Assembly (NCBI GenBank): GCA_018711755.1
Contig: DVHY01000108.1
Coordinates: 1-13,624, forward strand
From: Candidatus Limivicinus faecipullorum
GTDB taxonomy: Bacteria > Bacillota > Clostridia > Oscillospirales > Oscillospiraceae
Direction of reading: 5' to 3'
DNA: 13,624 nt
Shown here: positions 5,899 through 13,345 of the stretch, piece after piece
How the letters are laid out: every line of letters begins with the position of its first letter
Position numbering within the stretch: position 1 is the first letter of the stretch
Made by a program: the position numbers and the translations under genes
The notes under the pieces: generated by a model
The model's input: the letters and a program-made list of their open reading frames with translations, nothing else
What the model was told of the DNA's origin: nothing
The model's database searches: none

Positions 5899-8800
5899 GC
5901 GGCTCAATGGCTCTGCTGCTCTCTCTGTCCTTGGGCGGCAGCATCCTGGCTCTGCTGGTGCTGGGCCTCAGACTGCTTCTGGGCCGCAGGCTGCCCAGCT
6001 CCTTCTACTACTATGCCTGGCTGCTGGTGCTGCTGCGCCTGGTCCTGCCCATTCCCGGCTTTCTGGGTCTCGGAGCGGAAAATGAAGCTGCGTCTCTCCC
6101 TATCCCATCGTCACAATACAGCTACGTCGACTCCGCTCCCCGGGATGTGCGGGTAGGAGACCTGCCCGAAGCCGAAGGCGCCAAGGCTCCGGCGGACCCG
6201 GGAGCGGGGGGCTTCATTGCCGCCTCCGGCGAAGCTGCGGAGGCATTGCAGAGTGCTGAGGCCCCGACGGCTGAGAGACCCCGGACCCTTTTCCCCTCAC
6301 TGGCTGCCGCCCGGGAAGCTCTGTTCGGGTTTTTAGGCAGGCTTGTGAAAAGTCCGGGCTTCTGGCTGGGGCTCTGGGCGGCGGGAACGCTGCTGAACCT
6401 GGCCTGGCACGTGGGAGGCTATCTCCGCTTCAGCCGGATTCTGGGCCGCAGTCTATACCCGGCAACAGCTTCTGAGCTGCGGCAGTTCCGGGAGTCCGGG
6501 GCGCCCCGGCAGCTCAGGCTCCTGCGCAGTTCCGCCATTGGCAGTCCCATACTCATGGGGCCGCTGCGCCCGGTGCTGGTGCTGCCGGAGCGGGAGTACA
6601 CCCGGGAAATGCTTGGGAACATCTTCCTCCACGAGCTGACCCACTACCGCCGGGGCGACCTGATCTTAAAATGGTTTGCCCTGATGGTCACCGCTCTCCA
6701 TTGGTTCAACCCCATAGTACATATAGCCCGCCGGGAGCTGGACCGGGCCTGCGAAATGAGCTGCGACGAAAGGCTGCTGCGCCGCATGGACAGCAGCGGC
6801 AAGCGCAGCTATGGGGAAACTCTGCTCTCCCTGGCCGATAGCTCCTCTCTCTCCCGGCGTCTGGTGGCCACCAGCTTTGCCACCGAGAAACGGAATCTGA
6901 GAGAAAGGTTGGAACAGATAATGAAATATAAACCTCTGAGCCGGGCCGGGCTTGCCCTGCTGCTTACGGCCACGCTGCTGCTGTGCGGCTGTGCCGCCGC
7001 CCTGGGCCCCGGCGGCCAGGAGGCGGAAGCCCCTGCCGGCACGGCGGAGAGCGCCGCCCCTGAAACCGCCGCTTCCCCCAGCCCCGTACCCACGCCGGAG
7101 CCCCGCAGCGTCACCGTGTCCACGGTGGACGAGCTGCTCTCCGCCATAGCCCCCAACACCACTGTCACCCTGAAAGAGGGAGTTTACGACCTGTCCCTGG
7201 CCTCCGACTTCGGGGTGGCCCAGGAGGGCTACTATACCTGGGTCAACAGCTTTGACGGCCCTGAATTGGTCATCAGCCGTGTTTCCGGTCTCAGTCTTGT
7301 GGGCGAGGGCGAGGTCACTATCTCCGCTGTCCCCCGCTATGCCGACGTGCTCACTTTCTCCGGCTGCACCGACATCTGCCTGGCGGGCCTGACCCTGGGC
7401 CACACCGAAGCGCCTGGTGAATGTGTGGGCGGCGTGGTGGACATGACGGCGGTGGACTCCGCCATAATCAGCCAGTGCAAGCTCTTCGGCTGCGGCGTTA
7501 TAGGCGTCAGGTCCCAGGACTCCACCGGCATTCAGGTGGTGGAAAGCGAGATATACGACTGCAGCTACTCCGCCGCCCAGATATACACCAGCTTAAATGT
7601 GGTCTTCAACAACTGCAAGATATACGACAACGAGACATTCTCCTCTCTCTTCTATTTCAGCACCAGCGAAAACTGCGCCGTGATAAACTGCGAGATCAGC
7701 GGCAACAGCAGCCCTGTAGTGTTGGACGTGAGCTACAGCCCCGGCATCTACTTTGCCGGAAACATTGTAGAGAACAACCCCCTCAGCGACGGAATGTTCT
7801 TTATCTCCGGCTCTCAGGTCACCGTGGAGGGCTGTTCCTTCGGCGGCAACGGCGGTGCCTGGTACGCCTCCCGCTCCATGAGGGGGCCTGAAGGCGCTTC
7901 CCTCTGCCCGGTGGATGGCCAGGGCAATGAGCTCAGCGAGAGCCGGCTCCAGTCCATGGAACACTTCACCGTGGAAGGCTGGGAGCCCGCTGTCATTGAG
8001 GCCTCCCCTCTCCCTGTAAGTGAGGACGGTTACATACATGTCTCCAACGTGGACGAATTTCTGGCGGCCATAGGGCCCAACACCTCCATCTATCTGGAGG
8101 ACGGGGACTATGATCTCAGCGCCGCTTCCAGCTATGGCGGCTACGGCAGCCAGTACTACGTGTGGAATGACACCGGGGTGGACGGCCCCCAGCTGGTCAT
8201 CTGCAATCTCCGGGGCCTGAGCATCACCGGAGGCGGGGCCGACAAGGTCACAATATCCGCCGTGCCCCGCTATGCGGAGGTCCTGGCCTTTGACAACTGC
8301 CGGGATATAGAGCTCTCCGGCTTCACCGCCGGGCACACTCAGGAGCCGGGCTCCTGCAGGGGCGGCGTGCTCTACTTCAATGAGTCCTCCAATGTGAAGG
8401 TCAGCGGCTGCTCCCTCTACGGCTGCGGCGTCTGGGGCGTCACCGCCATAGACAGCAGCGGCATTGCAGTTAAGGACACGGAGATATACGACTGCAGCAG
8501 CGGCGACATCAATCTGTCCGGCTGCCGCAGCGTCAGCTTTGAAAACTGCGATATCCACGACAACGGCCTCAGCCGCATAGTCAGCAACTGCCAGCAGGTC
8601 ACCATGGACGGCGAGCCCCTCGTCCCTTACTCTCTCCCAAAGTACAATGAACTGCAATGCGTTTTCGTAGTGGAGCCCGGCGTCACCCTGCCTGATGGCA
8701 TGCACATCTACTATTCCGTCACGGCGGTAAAGGAGCTCTCCCTCCCCGCCGGCACACCCATAGAGCTCAGCGCCGGGCTCATGGTATCCGGCCAGGGCAG

Positions 8801-9353
8801 CACCGCTCTGGAAGAGGTGAACTGGTCCGTCAGCGACGAGAGCAAGCTGAGCCTGGAGCCTGGAGAGCATGGAGCCTGCGTGGTGGAGAACCTGGGCAGT
8901 ACCGGCGGCAGCGTCACCGTCACGGCGGAGTATGAAGGTCAGACAGCTCAGGTGAAGATAAACTTCGTCAAGGAGCTAGTGAACCCCGCCTCCCACTCCG
9001 GCAGTCAGGGGAGCACCACCGACTCCTCTGCCAATGCTGTAGCGCCCCCGACTCCTACCCCCTCCGGTAACACGCTGCGCATCACCTATTCCGGCGAGGA
9101 GCGTACGGAGCTCACCTTGAACGCAGGCGGCCAGTCCGTAGCTCTGTCCGCCCTGGGTCTGCCCGAGGGCGCCAAGGTGACTTGGAGCATCCAGGGCGAC
9201 GACAAAGGGGAATACTGCACCGTGGATTCCACCGGCGACACCAGCTGTCAGCTGACTCCCCTGAAGGCCAAGTCCGGCGGCGTCACCCTGGTGGCTGAAT
9301 ACGACGGCATGGTCAAGACCTGCGCCGTCTACCTGCTGCCCTCCCTTAAATAA
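5895..9353 (+). CDS. M56 (BlaR1-like) membrane metallopeptidase fused to tandem beta-helix and Ig-like domains
   Basis: An 1152-residue protein, about twice the size of BlaR1. Residues 1-371 form a BlaR1-type unit: helices at about 5-28, 37-58, 156-177 and 351-371, with a zinc-protease domain between helices 3 and 4. HELTH (246-250) supplies two zinc ligands and a Glu; E287 in CEMSCDERLL is a likely third ligand. After helix 4 and a Pro/Thr/Ala-rich linker (about 372-404) come two homologous right-handed beta-helix domains (about 405-665 and 713-935), then two Ig-like beta domains (about 944-1037 and 1061-1152) joined by a Ser/Pro/Thr linker. No SxxK penicillin-binding sensor domain is visible. 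The ectodomain is expected outside the membrane. Start ATG 5895 overlaps the blaI stop and has GGAGG at 5883-5887. By analogy it senses an external ligand and triggers proteolytic loss of the repressor; a glycan ligand is inferred from the beta-helix fold only. Confidence 0.88.
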   Translation: MSGSMALLLSLSLGGSILALLVLGLRLLLGRRLPSSFYYYAWLLVLLRLVLPIPGFLGLGAENEAASLPIPSSQYSYVDSAPRDVRVGDLPEAEGAKAPADPGAGGFIAASGEAAEALQSAEAPTAERPRTLFPSLAAAREALFGFLGRLVKSPGFWLGLWAAGTLLNLAWHVGGYLRFSRILGRSLYPATASELRQFRESGAPRQLRLLRSSAIGSPILMGPLRPVLVLPEREYTREMLGNIFLHELTHYRRGDLILKWFALMVTALHWFNPIVHIARRELDRACEMSCDERLLRRMDSSGKRSYGETLLSLADSSSLSRRLVATSFATEKRNLRERLEQIMKYKPLSRAGLALLLTATLLLCGCAAALGPGGQEAEAPAGTAESAAPETAASPSPVPTPEPRSVTVSTVDELLSAIAPNTTVTLKEGVYDLSLASDFGVAQEGYYTWVNSFDGPELVISRVSGLSLVGEGEVTISAVPRYADVLTFSGCTDICLAGLTLGHTEAPGECVGGVVDMTAVDSAIISQCKLFGCGVIGVRSQDSTGIQVVESEIYDCSYSAAQIYTSLNVVFNNCKIYDNETFSSLFYFSTSENCAVINCEISGNSSPVVLDVSYSPGIYFAGNIVENNPLSDGMFFISGSQVTVEGCSFGGNGGAWYASRSMRGPEGASLCPVDGQGNELSESRLQSMEHFTVEGWEPAVIEASPLPVSEDGYIHVSNVDEFLAAIGPNTSIYLEDGDYDLSAASSYGGYGSQYYVWNDTGVDGPQLVICNLRGLSITGGGADKVTISAVPRYAEVLAFDNCRDIELSGFTAGHTQEPGSCRGGVLYFNESSNVKVSGCSLYGCGVWGVTAIDSSGIAVKDTEIYDCSSGDINLSGCRSVSFENCDIHDNGLSRIVSNCQQVTMDGEPLVPYSLPKYNELQCVFVVEPGVTLPDGMHIYYSVTAVKELSLPAGTPIELSAGLMVSGQGSTALEEVNWSVSDESKLSLEPGEHGACVVENLGSTGGSVTVTAEYEGQTAQVKINFVKELVNPASHSGSQGSTTDSSANAVAPPTPTPSGNTLRITYSGEERTELTLNAGGQSVALSALGLPEGAKVTWSIQGDDKGEYCTVDSTGDTSCQLTPLKAKSGGVTLVAEYDGMVKTCAVYLLPSLK
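7107..8620 (+). repeat. Diverged tandem duplication of the beta-helix module
   Basis: Two halves of the M56 ectodomain align over about 230 residues with an offset of 308-311. Shared landmarks are VSTVDELL (408-415) with VSNVDEFL (716-723), TISAVPRYA (475-483) with the identical string at 786-794, GHTEAPGECVGGV with GHTQEPGSCRGGV, LFGCGVIGV with LYGCGVWGV, and EIYDCS in both. At DNA level the copies are clearly diverged, so this is an old duplication and not an assembly artefact. Confidence 0.85.
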
Positions 9354-9355
9354 GG

Positions 9356-9411
9356 GCGGGGGCAATAAAAAATCTCCCTCAGAAAAGAGGGAGATTTTTT
9401 ATTGCCCCCGC
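9356..9411. terminator. Perfect 25-bp hairpin terminator after the M56 gene
   Basis: Arms 9356-9380 and 9387-9411 are exact reverse complements with a 6-nt loop (AGAAAA), starting two bases after the TAA stop. The inner part (AAAAAATCTCCCTC / GAGGGAGATTTTTT) is a classical intrinsic terminator readable in either direction. The outer GCGGGGGC arm extends it well past normal size. Confidence 0.9.
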
Positions 9412-9423
9412 TCCCCCTTCGGC

Positions 9424-9452
9424 TTGCAAAACCCGTAGCCGCGTGTTATTAT
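9424..9452 (+). promoter_or_regulatory. Probable promoter for the LTA synthase gene
   Basis: TTGCAA (9424-9429), 17-nt spacer, TATTAT (9447-9452). A start near 9459 gives a leader of about 97 nt before GTG 9556. I see no recognisable riboswitch in that leader, only a short GGCA/TGCC stem near 9493. Confidence 0.55.
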
Positions 9453-9555
9453 GAAATGTATTTTGGGATTTATTGAAATTCCGTGCCGGAGGGCAAAATG
9501 CCGCCGCACCGCTGCGCCCCCCAGTCATATCATTTGATCTTGAGGATGTGTATTC

Positions 9556-11541
9556 GTGTTCAGTAAATTTGCTATTCCCCGCAGGCCGGGCTTCAAGCCC
9601 ATAATGAGGTTCGTCTGCTGCTTTATCCCGGCTCTGCTCATAGAGCTGGCCTATTGCTGTACTCTGCCCTATGTGGACGTGATAGAGGGCGGCGAGCGCA
9701 AGCTGGTACTGCTGCTCCATGCCGCCGCCCTGCTTTCAACGCTCCTTCTTCTTTACAGGCCCCGGCTGCCCCGGGTCCTGAGATATCTCAGCATTGCGGC
9801 CGCCCCCGGCATCAGCTTCTTCCTTATGGAGTACATAACCCATTTCGCCCCCAGGGACATCTCCATACCCATCATAATTTTGAACCTGGTCCTCTATTAT
9901 CTTCTGGGCCTGTTTTTGCTTTTCCTCTTTGGGCGCTCCTGGGCCGCCGTGACCCTGGTCACGGTCTTCCCCGTGGCCGTGGGCCTGATAAGCTATTATG
10001 TCCTTCAGTTCCGGGGCAATCCCCTGCTGCCCTGGGATATCAGCTCCTTTGCCACGGCCATGGGCGTAGTGTCCAACTATACCTTCCTGCCCACCATCCG
10101 CATAGACTTTGTGCTGGCCATGGCCATATTCCAGGTGGTGCTGGGCATAAAGTGCAGCGAGACCCTGCTGAGGGGGAAGCCGTTTTTGCGCCTGTCCCTC
10201 TCCGCCGCTTTCTGCGCTCTGCTGGCGGCGGCCTGTTTCTATGTGCGTTCAGACCACTGCATCAGGAGCTTTTCCCTGGACAATACCAGCAGCAACGTGT
10301 CCTTAGTATATACCAGAAACGGTTTTATGGTGGCCTTCCTGGTCTCCACCAACTACAGCGAAGAGCCTGAAAACTACAGTCTGGACATGATAGACGGCTT
10401 TGCCTCCCAATATCCCTCGGACCCTGTGTCCACGGAGGAGGAAGAGCGGCCCAATGTCATCGTTATAATGAACGAGTCCTATTCGGATTTGAGGGTCCTG
10501 GGAGATTATGAGACCAGCGAGCCTCTCTTCCCCTTTATAGATTCCCTGGAGGAGAACACGGCAAAGGGCTGGGCCCACGTTTCCGTGCTGGGAGGCAATA
10601 CTCCAAACTCCGAGTTTGAGTTCCTCACCGGCCTCACCATGGGCTTTTTGCCCCAGGGCGTCATAGCCTATTCCCAGTATATCGGCACCCCCGTGCCCAG
10701 CCTGGCCACTCAGTTCAACGAACTGGGTTACAGGACTGTGGGCGCCCATGCATTTTGGGGTCCCTCCTGGAACCGGGACAAGGTATATCCTCTGCTGGGT
10801 TTTCAGGATATGTATTTTAAAGAGGCTTTCCCTGAGGATGCGGAAACTCTCCGACTCTGGATAACCGACAGCGAGATGTACAAATTGGTGGAGGACATCT
10901 ATGAGGAGAGCGAGCAGCCGCTCTTCCTCTTCGGCATCACCATGATGAACCATGGCGGCTACCACGGCACCGCCGGAAATTTTGACCCCTATGTCAGCGT
11001 CAAGGGCCTGGAGGACAACGGCTCCGTCAGCGAGTACATCACCCTCATGCGGGAGACGGACAAGGATTTCCAGGAGCTCATCGAGTATTTCTCCCAGGTT
11101 GACGAGAAGACCGTCATCCTGCTTTTCGGCGACCACCAGCCCAATGATGACGTGGCCGCCCCCATAATGGAGCTCACCGGCAGCTCCGCCGCCTCCGAAG
11201 ATGTATCCCAGAGTTCCCGCCGCTATATCACTCCCTATGTTCTCTGGGCCAATTACGATGTGGACTTTGATTTGCCGGAGGACCTGAGCCTCAACTATCT
11301 GGCGGCGGAGCTGATGAAGGCCTGCGGCCTGGAGCTGACCGGTGCCCAGAATTACCTTCTGGACTTGGCGGAGGAGTATCCCGTCATCTCCTCCCAGTGC
11401 TATTGGGATGCCCAGGGGAATGTACATCCCATCTCCGACTATACCGATGAGGAGGGTCTGACGGAATATGCCTGCATCCAGTACAACTATCTCCTGGACG
11501 GGCGCAACCGCCGGGAGGAGTTCTGGAGCCTGGAAGAATGA
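9556..11541 (+). CDS. LtaS-family lipoteichoic acid synthase / sulfatase-fold phosphoglycerol transferase
   Basis: A 661-residue membrane enzyme. Members transfer glycerol phosphate from phosphatidylglycerol to a growing lipoteichoic acid chain on the outer membrane face. The N-terminal ~230 residues hold about five to seven hydrophobic helices; LPWDISSFATAMGVVSNY (about 158-175) is a loop motif I associate with clostridial members. The extracellular sulfatase-type domain follows from about 300. Metal and catalytic residues are visible: E307 in IMNESYSD, nucleophile T349 in GGNTPNSEFEF, H466 in MMNHGGY and D526-H527 in FGDHQPND. All match the LtaS pattern (E255, T300, D475, H476 in S. aureus). 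Start is GTG 9556 with GAGGA at 9542-9546; an in-frame ATG at 9604 has a poorer ribosome site and would cut into the first helix. It has its own promoter and terminator. Related phosphoglycerol transferases acting on other glycans cannot be excluded. Confidence 0.92.
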   Translation: MFSKFAIPRRPGFKPIMRFVCCFIPALLIELAYCCTLPYVDVIEGGERKLVLLLHAAALLSTLLLLYRPRLPRVLRYLSIAAAPGISFFLMEYITHFAPRDISIPIIILNLVLYYLLGLFLLFLFGRSWAAVTLVTVFPVAVGLISYYVLQFRGNPLLPWDISSFATAMGVVSNYTFLPTIRIDFVLAMAIFQVVLGIKCSETLLRGKPFLRLSLSAAFCALLAAACFYVRSDHCIRSFSLDNTSSNVSLVYTRNGFMVAFLVSTNYSEEPENYSLDMIDGFASQYPSDPVSTEEEERPNVIVIMNESYSDLRVLGDYETSEPLFPFIDSLEENTAKGWAHVSVLGGNTPNSEFEFLTGLTMGFLPQGVIAYSQYIGTPVPSLATQFNELGYRTVGAHAFWGPSWNRDKVYPLLGFQDMYFKEAFPEDAETLRLWITDSEMYKLVEDIYEESEQPLFLFGITMMNHGGYHGTAGNFDPYVSVKGLEDNGSVSEYITLMRETDKDFQELIEYFSQVDEKTVILLFGDHQPNDDVAAPIMELTGSSAASEDVSQSSRRYITPYVLWANYDVDFDLPEDLSLNYLAAELMKACGLELTGAQNYLLDLAEEYPVISSQCYWDAQGNVHPISDYTDEEGLTEYACIQYNYLLDGRNRREEFWSLEE

Positions 11542-11586
11542 GCTCCCCCTAAACCGCATACATGGAATCGAGCTTTTCATATGATA

Positions 11587-11625
11587 AACAAGTACCCCGG
11601 CGGCAAAACCGCCGGGGTACTTGTT
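11587..11625. terminator. 17-bp hairpin terminator between convergent units
   Basis: Perfect arms 11587-11603 and 11609-11625 around a CAAAA loop (core AAGTACCCCGGCGG). It lies 45 nt past the LTA synthase stop and about 65 nt beyond the DegV stop, and probably ends both transcripts. Confidence 0.8.
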
Positions 11626-11647
11626 CTACTCCTATATATGCTCTTCA

Positions 11648-11666
11648 GGGCGCCAAAGCGGCGCCC
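11648..11666. repeat. Short GC-rich hairpin
   Basis: GGGCGCC (11648-11654) and GGCGCCC (11660-11666) around AAAGC, about 25 nt past the DegV stop. No T-run follows on either strand. It may stabilise the 3' end of the DegV message or act with the larger hairpin next to it. Confidence 0.4.
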
Positions 11667-11690
11667 GTTAAGCGCCATGCAATATTCCTC

Positions 11691-12539
11691 TCAGCCCTTG
11701 GCAAAAAAGGCCACGGCTATGGCCCCCGGGCCGGCGTGGGTGCCGATGGTGCTGCCTATGGTGGAGACGGGCAGGTCTTTTACGTGGCCCTCCCAGAGGG
11801 CTCTGCTGTTTTCTATGTAGCCTTTCAGCAGGGCGTCGTCCAGGCCGCTGTAAGCCAGCATGAAGGGCATGGAAAAGTCGATGCCGCCCTTCTTGTCTAT
11901 GAGCTCGGTGAGCATGTTGCTGCTCTGCTTGGAGCCTCTGGCCTTGCCCAGCACCTTCAGTTCCCCGTCTTCAATGCCCACCACGGGCTTTATGTTCAGC
12001 ACGGTCCCCGCCACCGCCGCGGTGCGGGAGAGCCTGCCGCCTCTCATAAGGTACTCCAGGGTGTCCACCCGGGCCACCAGGCACACCTTGTCTTTTATCC
12101 TCTCAAGCTCTGCGGCGATCGCCGGAGCGTCCATTCCCTTGTTGCGCAGCCGCACGGCGTACTCAACCAGTATGCACTGGGCGATGGTGACATTCTGGCT
12201 GTCCACCACCCAGACCTTGCCGGGGAAGCTCTCGGCGGCTATGAAAGCGCTTTGCGCCGTGCCGGACAGCTTGCCCGACAGGCAGATGGCCAGCACCTGG
12301 TCCCCCTGCGCGGCGTACTCCTGGAATACCTCTTCAAACTCCGCCGGGGCTATCTGGCTGGTGCTGGGCAGCTTTTTGCAGTTGTCGAGCTTTTCATAAA
12401 ACTCTTCGGAGCTTATGGTCACGCCGTCCAGATACTCCACTCCGTCTATAAGTGTTTTGAGCGGCACCAGACGCACGCCCTTTTGTACTGCCTCTATGGG
12501 GCTCATGTCGCATGCGGAATCGCTTACTATTCTTACCAT
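11691..12539 (-). CDS. DegV/FakB-family fatty-acid-binding protein
   Basis: A 282-residue DegV-domain protein. Family members bind a single long-chain fatty acid; FakB proteins present it to the FakA kinase for phosphorylation and phospholipid synthesis. Motifs: VRIVSDSACD (2-11), LPSTSQ (57-62) whose Thr-Ser contact the carboxylate, LSGKLSGTAQSA with S92, VVDSQN, MRGGRLSR and the terminal GTHAGPGAIAVAFF (H268, G270-P271-G272). Start is ATG 12537-12539, with AGGAG at 12549-12553. The open frame extends 14 residues further, but those codons lie inside the upstream MarR gene and precede the conserved N-terminus. It begins one base after the MarR stop (TGATATG), so the two are translationally linked. 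No fakA lies in the window, so the kinase partner must be elsewhere. Confidence 0.93.
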   Translation of the reverse strand: MVRIVSDSACDMSPIEAVQKGVRLVPLKTLIDGVEYLDGVTISSEEFYEKLDNCKKLPSTSQIAPAEFEEVFQEYAAQGDQVLAICLSGKLSGTAQSAFIAAESFPGKVWVVDSQNVTIAQCILVEYAVRLRNKGMDAPAIAAELERIKDKVCLVARVDTLEYLMRGGRLSRTAAVAGTVLNIKPVVGIEDGELKVLGKARGSKQSSNMLTELIDKKGGIDFSMPFMLAYSGLDDALLKGYIENSRALWEGHVKDLPVSTIGSTIGTHAGPGAIAVAFFAKG

Positions 12540-12540
12540 A

Positions 12541-13005
12541 TCACTTTTCTCCTGCGGCCAGCTCCTTGGCCAGCCTCTCAAAATTTTCGGAAAGAGTGCC
12601 CAGGGTCTTGTAGAAGCTCTCCAGCTCCCGCCGGTCTATGTCCCGGCTCACGGTGTCCTGGACCGCCATGGCCACCTGGGATATCCGCTCCGCCAGAGCC
12701 TTTCCCTTGTCCGTCAGCTCCAGCTTCCAGCCGTAGCGGCGCCGCCCCGAGCCCTCCCGGGTGCAGATTATATCCTGCTCTATAAGGCTGTCTATTTCCC
12801 GGGATACAAGGCTGCGGTCGGACTTCCCCGCCGCCGCAAGCTCCGAGGCGGACAGTCCCTCCGGGTGCTCCCGCAGCAGATACAGCCAGAAGATGTGTAC
12901 CTCTTTCAGGCCCAGCTGAGAGGTATAAGCCGCCTTGATGCGGCGTATGTCCCCGTAAATGCCGCCTATGAGAGTTGCAAAATCTTCAAAGCGTTCCTGT
13001 TTCAT
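12541..13005 (-). CDS. MarR-family transcriptional regulator
   Basis: A 154-residue dimeric winged-helix regulator. The N-terminal dimerisation helix runs to about 45. The HTH spans about 51-75 (GLSASELAAAGKSDRSLVSR, then EIDSLIEQ). The wing at about 80-97 has the expected R83 and a basic GRRRYGWKLELT tip, and a long C-terminal helical region completes the dimer interface. Start is ATG 13003-13005 with GGAG at 13012-13015; a GTG four codons upstream (13017) is in frame but overlaps this ribosome site. It is the first gene of a two-gene operon with degV, one base apart. The promoter contains a 24-bp palindrome over the -35 box, the expected setting for autorepression. The ligand is unknown; a lipid or fatty-acid signal is a guess from the DegV neighbour, recalling FabT. 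Confidence 0.93.
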   Translation of the reverse strand: MKQERFEDFATLIGGIYGDIRRIKAAYTSQLGLKEVHIFWLYLLREHPEGLSASELAAAGKSDRSLVSREIDSLIEQDIICTREGSGRRRYGWKLELTDKGKALAERISQVAMAVQDTVSRDIDRRELESFYKTLGTLSENFERLAKELAAGEK

Positions 13006-13031
13006 GGCCTGCTCCACCTTTCCGTGGGCTA

Positions 13032-13060
13032 AGTATAAGCCTTAGATGTTGACTTGTCAA
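13032..13060 (-). promoter_or_regulatory. Sigma-A promoter of the MarR-degV operon
   Basis: On the minus strand TTGACA (plus 13055-13060), exactly 17 nt, then TATACT (13032-13037), about 27 nt before the MarR ATG. The hexamers and spacing are identical to those of the ABC-F promoter. Confidence 0.85.
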
Positions 13061-13066
13061 CATCTA
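13043..13066. promoter_or_regulatory. 24-bp palindrome, probable MarR operator
   Basis: Perfect 11-bp arms TAGATGTTGAC (13043-13053) and GTCAACATCTA (13056-13066) with a 2-nt centre. It covers the whole -35 hexamer and part of the spacer of the MarR promoter. Size and symmetry fit a MarR dimer site, so bound protein would block polymerase. Confidence 0.8.
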
Positions 13067-13253
13067 TTTCAAAAATTTGATATATTTCTCCTCTTGGCAC
13101 ACTGTTGTAAAACACCGCAGCTCCGGGAACACGAGTCCGGGCAGGAGTGTCTCTTAATTATCGAGCAGTAAAAGGGACGTATACTCCCCACATAAAAAAC
13201 AGGCACCCTGGCAGTCAAAAACCCGCATCCGTCCGATTCGATCCGCACAGCAA
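13067..13253. other. Intergenic stretch without recognised content
   Basis: I see no conserved coding, RNA gene or repeat here. A 72-codon open frame beginning at 13147 has no ribosome site and a non-protein-like composition, and it runs through the hairpin at 13254-13295, so I do not call it. A TATACT at 13180-13185 has no matching -35. Confidence 0.4.
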
Positions 13254-13295
13254 AACCCCCGCACAGCTTGCCCTAAGGGCAGCTGTGCGGGGGTT
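13254..13295 (-). terminator. Long hairpin terminator, best read on the minus strand
   Basis: Outer stem of 15 bp (13254-13268 and 13281-13295, AACCCCCGCACAGCT / AGCTGTGCGGGGGTT) capped by an inner GCCC-TAA-GGGC stem. Read on the minus strand it continues into TTTT, so it would end a minus-strand transcript entering from the right, whose stop may be at 13346. Confidence 0.65.
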
Positions 13296-13345
13296 CGGTT
13301 CTATTGGATATTCGCTCTCGCTGTCAGTTGCTCAAAGACAGGGCC

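Noticed and set aside
7593..8870. 425-codon open frame antisense to the M56 gene
   Set aside because: Low-complexity Ala/Val/Gly-rich translation typical of a complementary-strand shadow; the sense frame carries the beta-helix repeats.
5895..9353. Reading the M56 protein as a beta-lactam sensor (true BlaR1)
   Set aside because: No SxxK/SxN/KTG penicillin-binding domain is present after helix 4; the ectodomain is beta-helix and Ig-like, and no beta-lactamase is nearby.
10303..11580. 425-codon open frame antisense to the LTA synthase gene
   Set aside because: The sense strand encodes all LtaS catalytic residues; the antisense product matches no family I know.
12540..12581. 14-residue N-terminal extension of the DegV protein
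   Set aside because: It lies within the end of the MarR gene; the conserved family N-terminus and AGGAG site mark ATG 12539.
11562..12785. 407-codon plus-strand open frame across the degV and MarR genes
   Set aside because: It crosses the terminator hairpin and two convincing minus-strand genes, and its translation is Ala/His/Gly-rich without motifs.
13006..13017. GTG start four codons upstream for the MarR gene
   Set aside because: It overlaps the GGAG that is correctly spaced for the ATG at 13005 and has no good ribosome site of its own.
13200..13250. Possible tRNA T-arm-like sequence (GATTCGATCC)
   Set aside because: The flanking bases do not form a T-stem, acceptor or anticodon arm.
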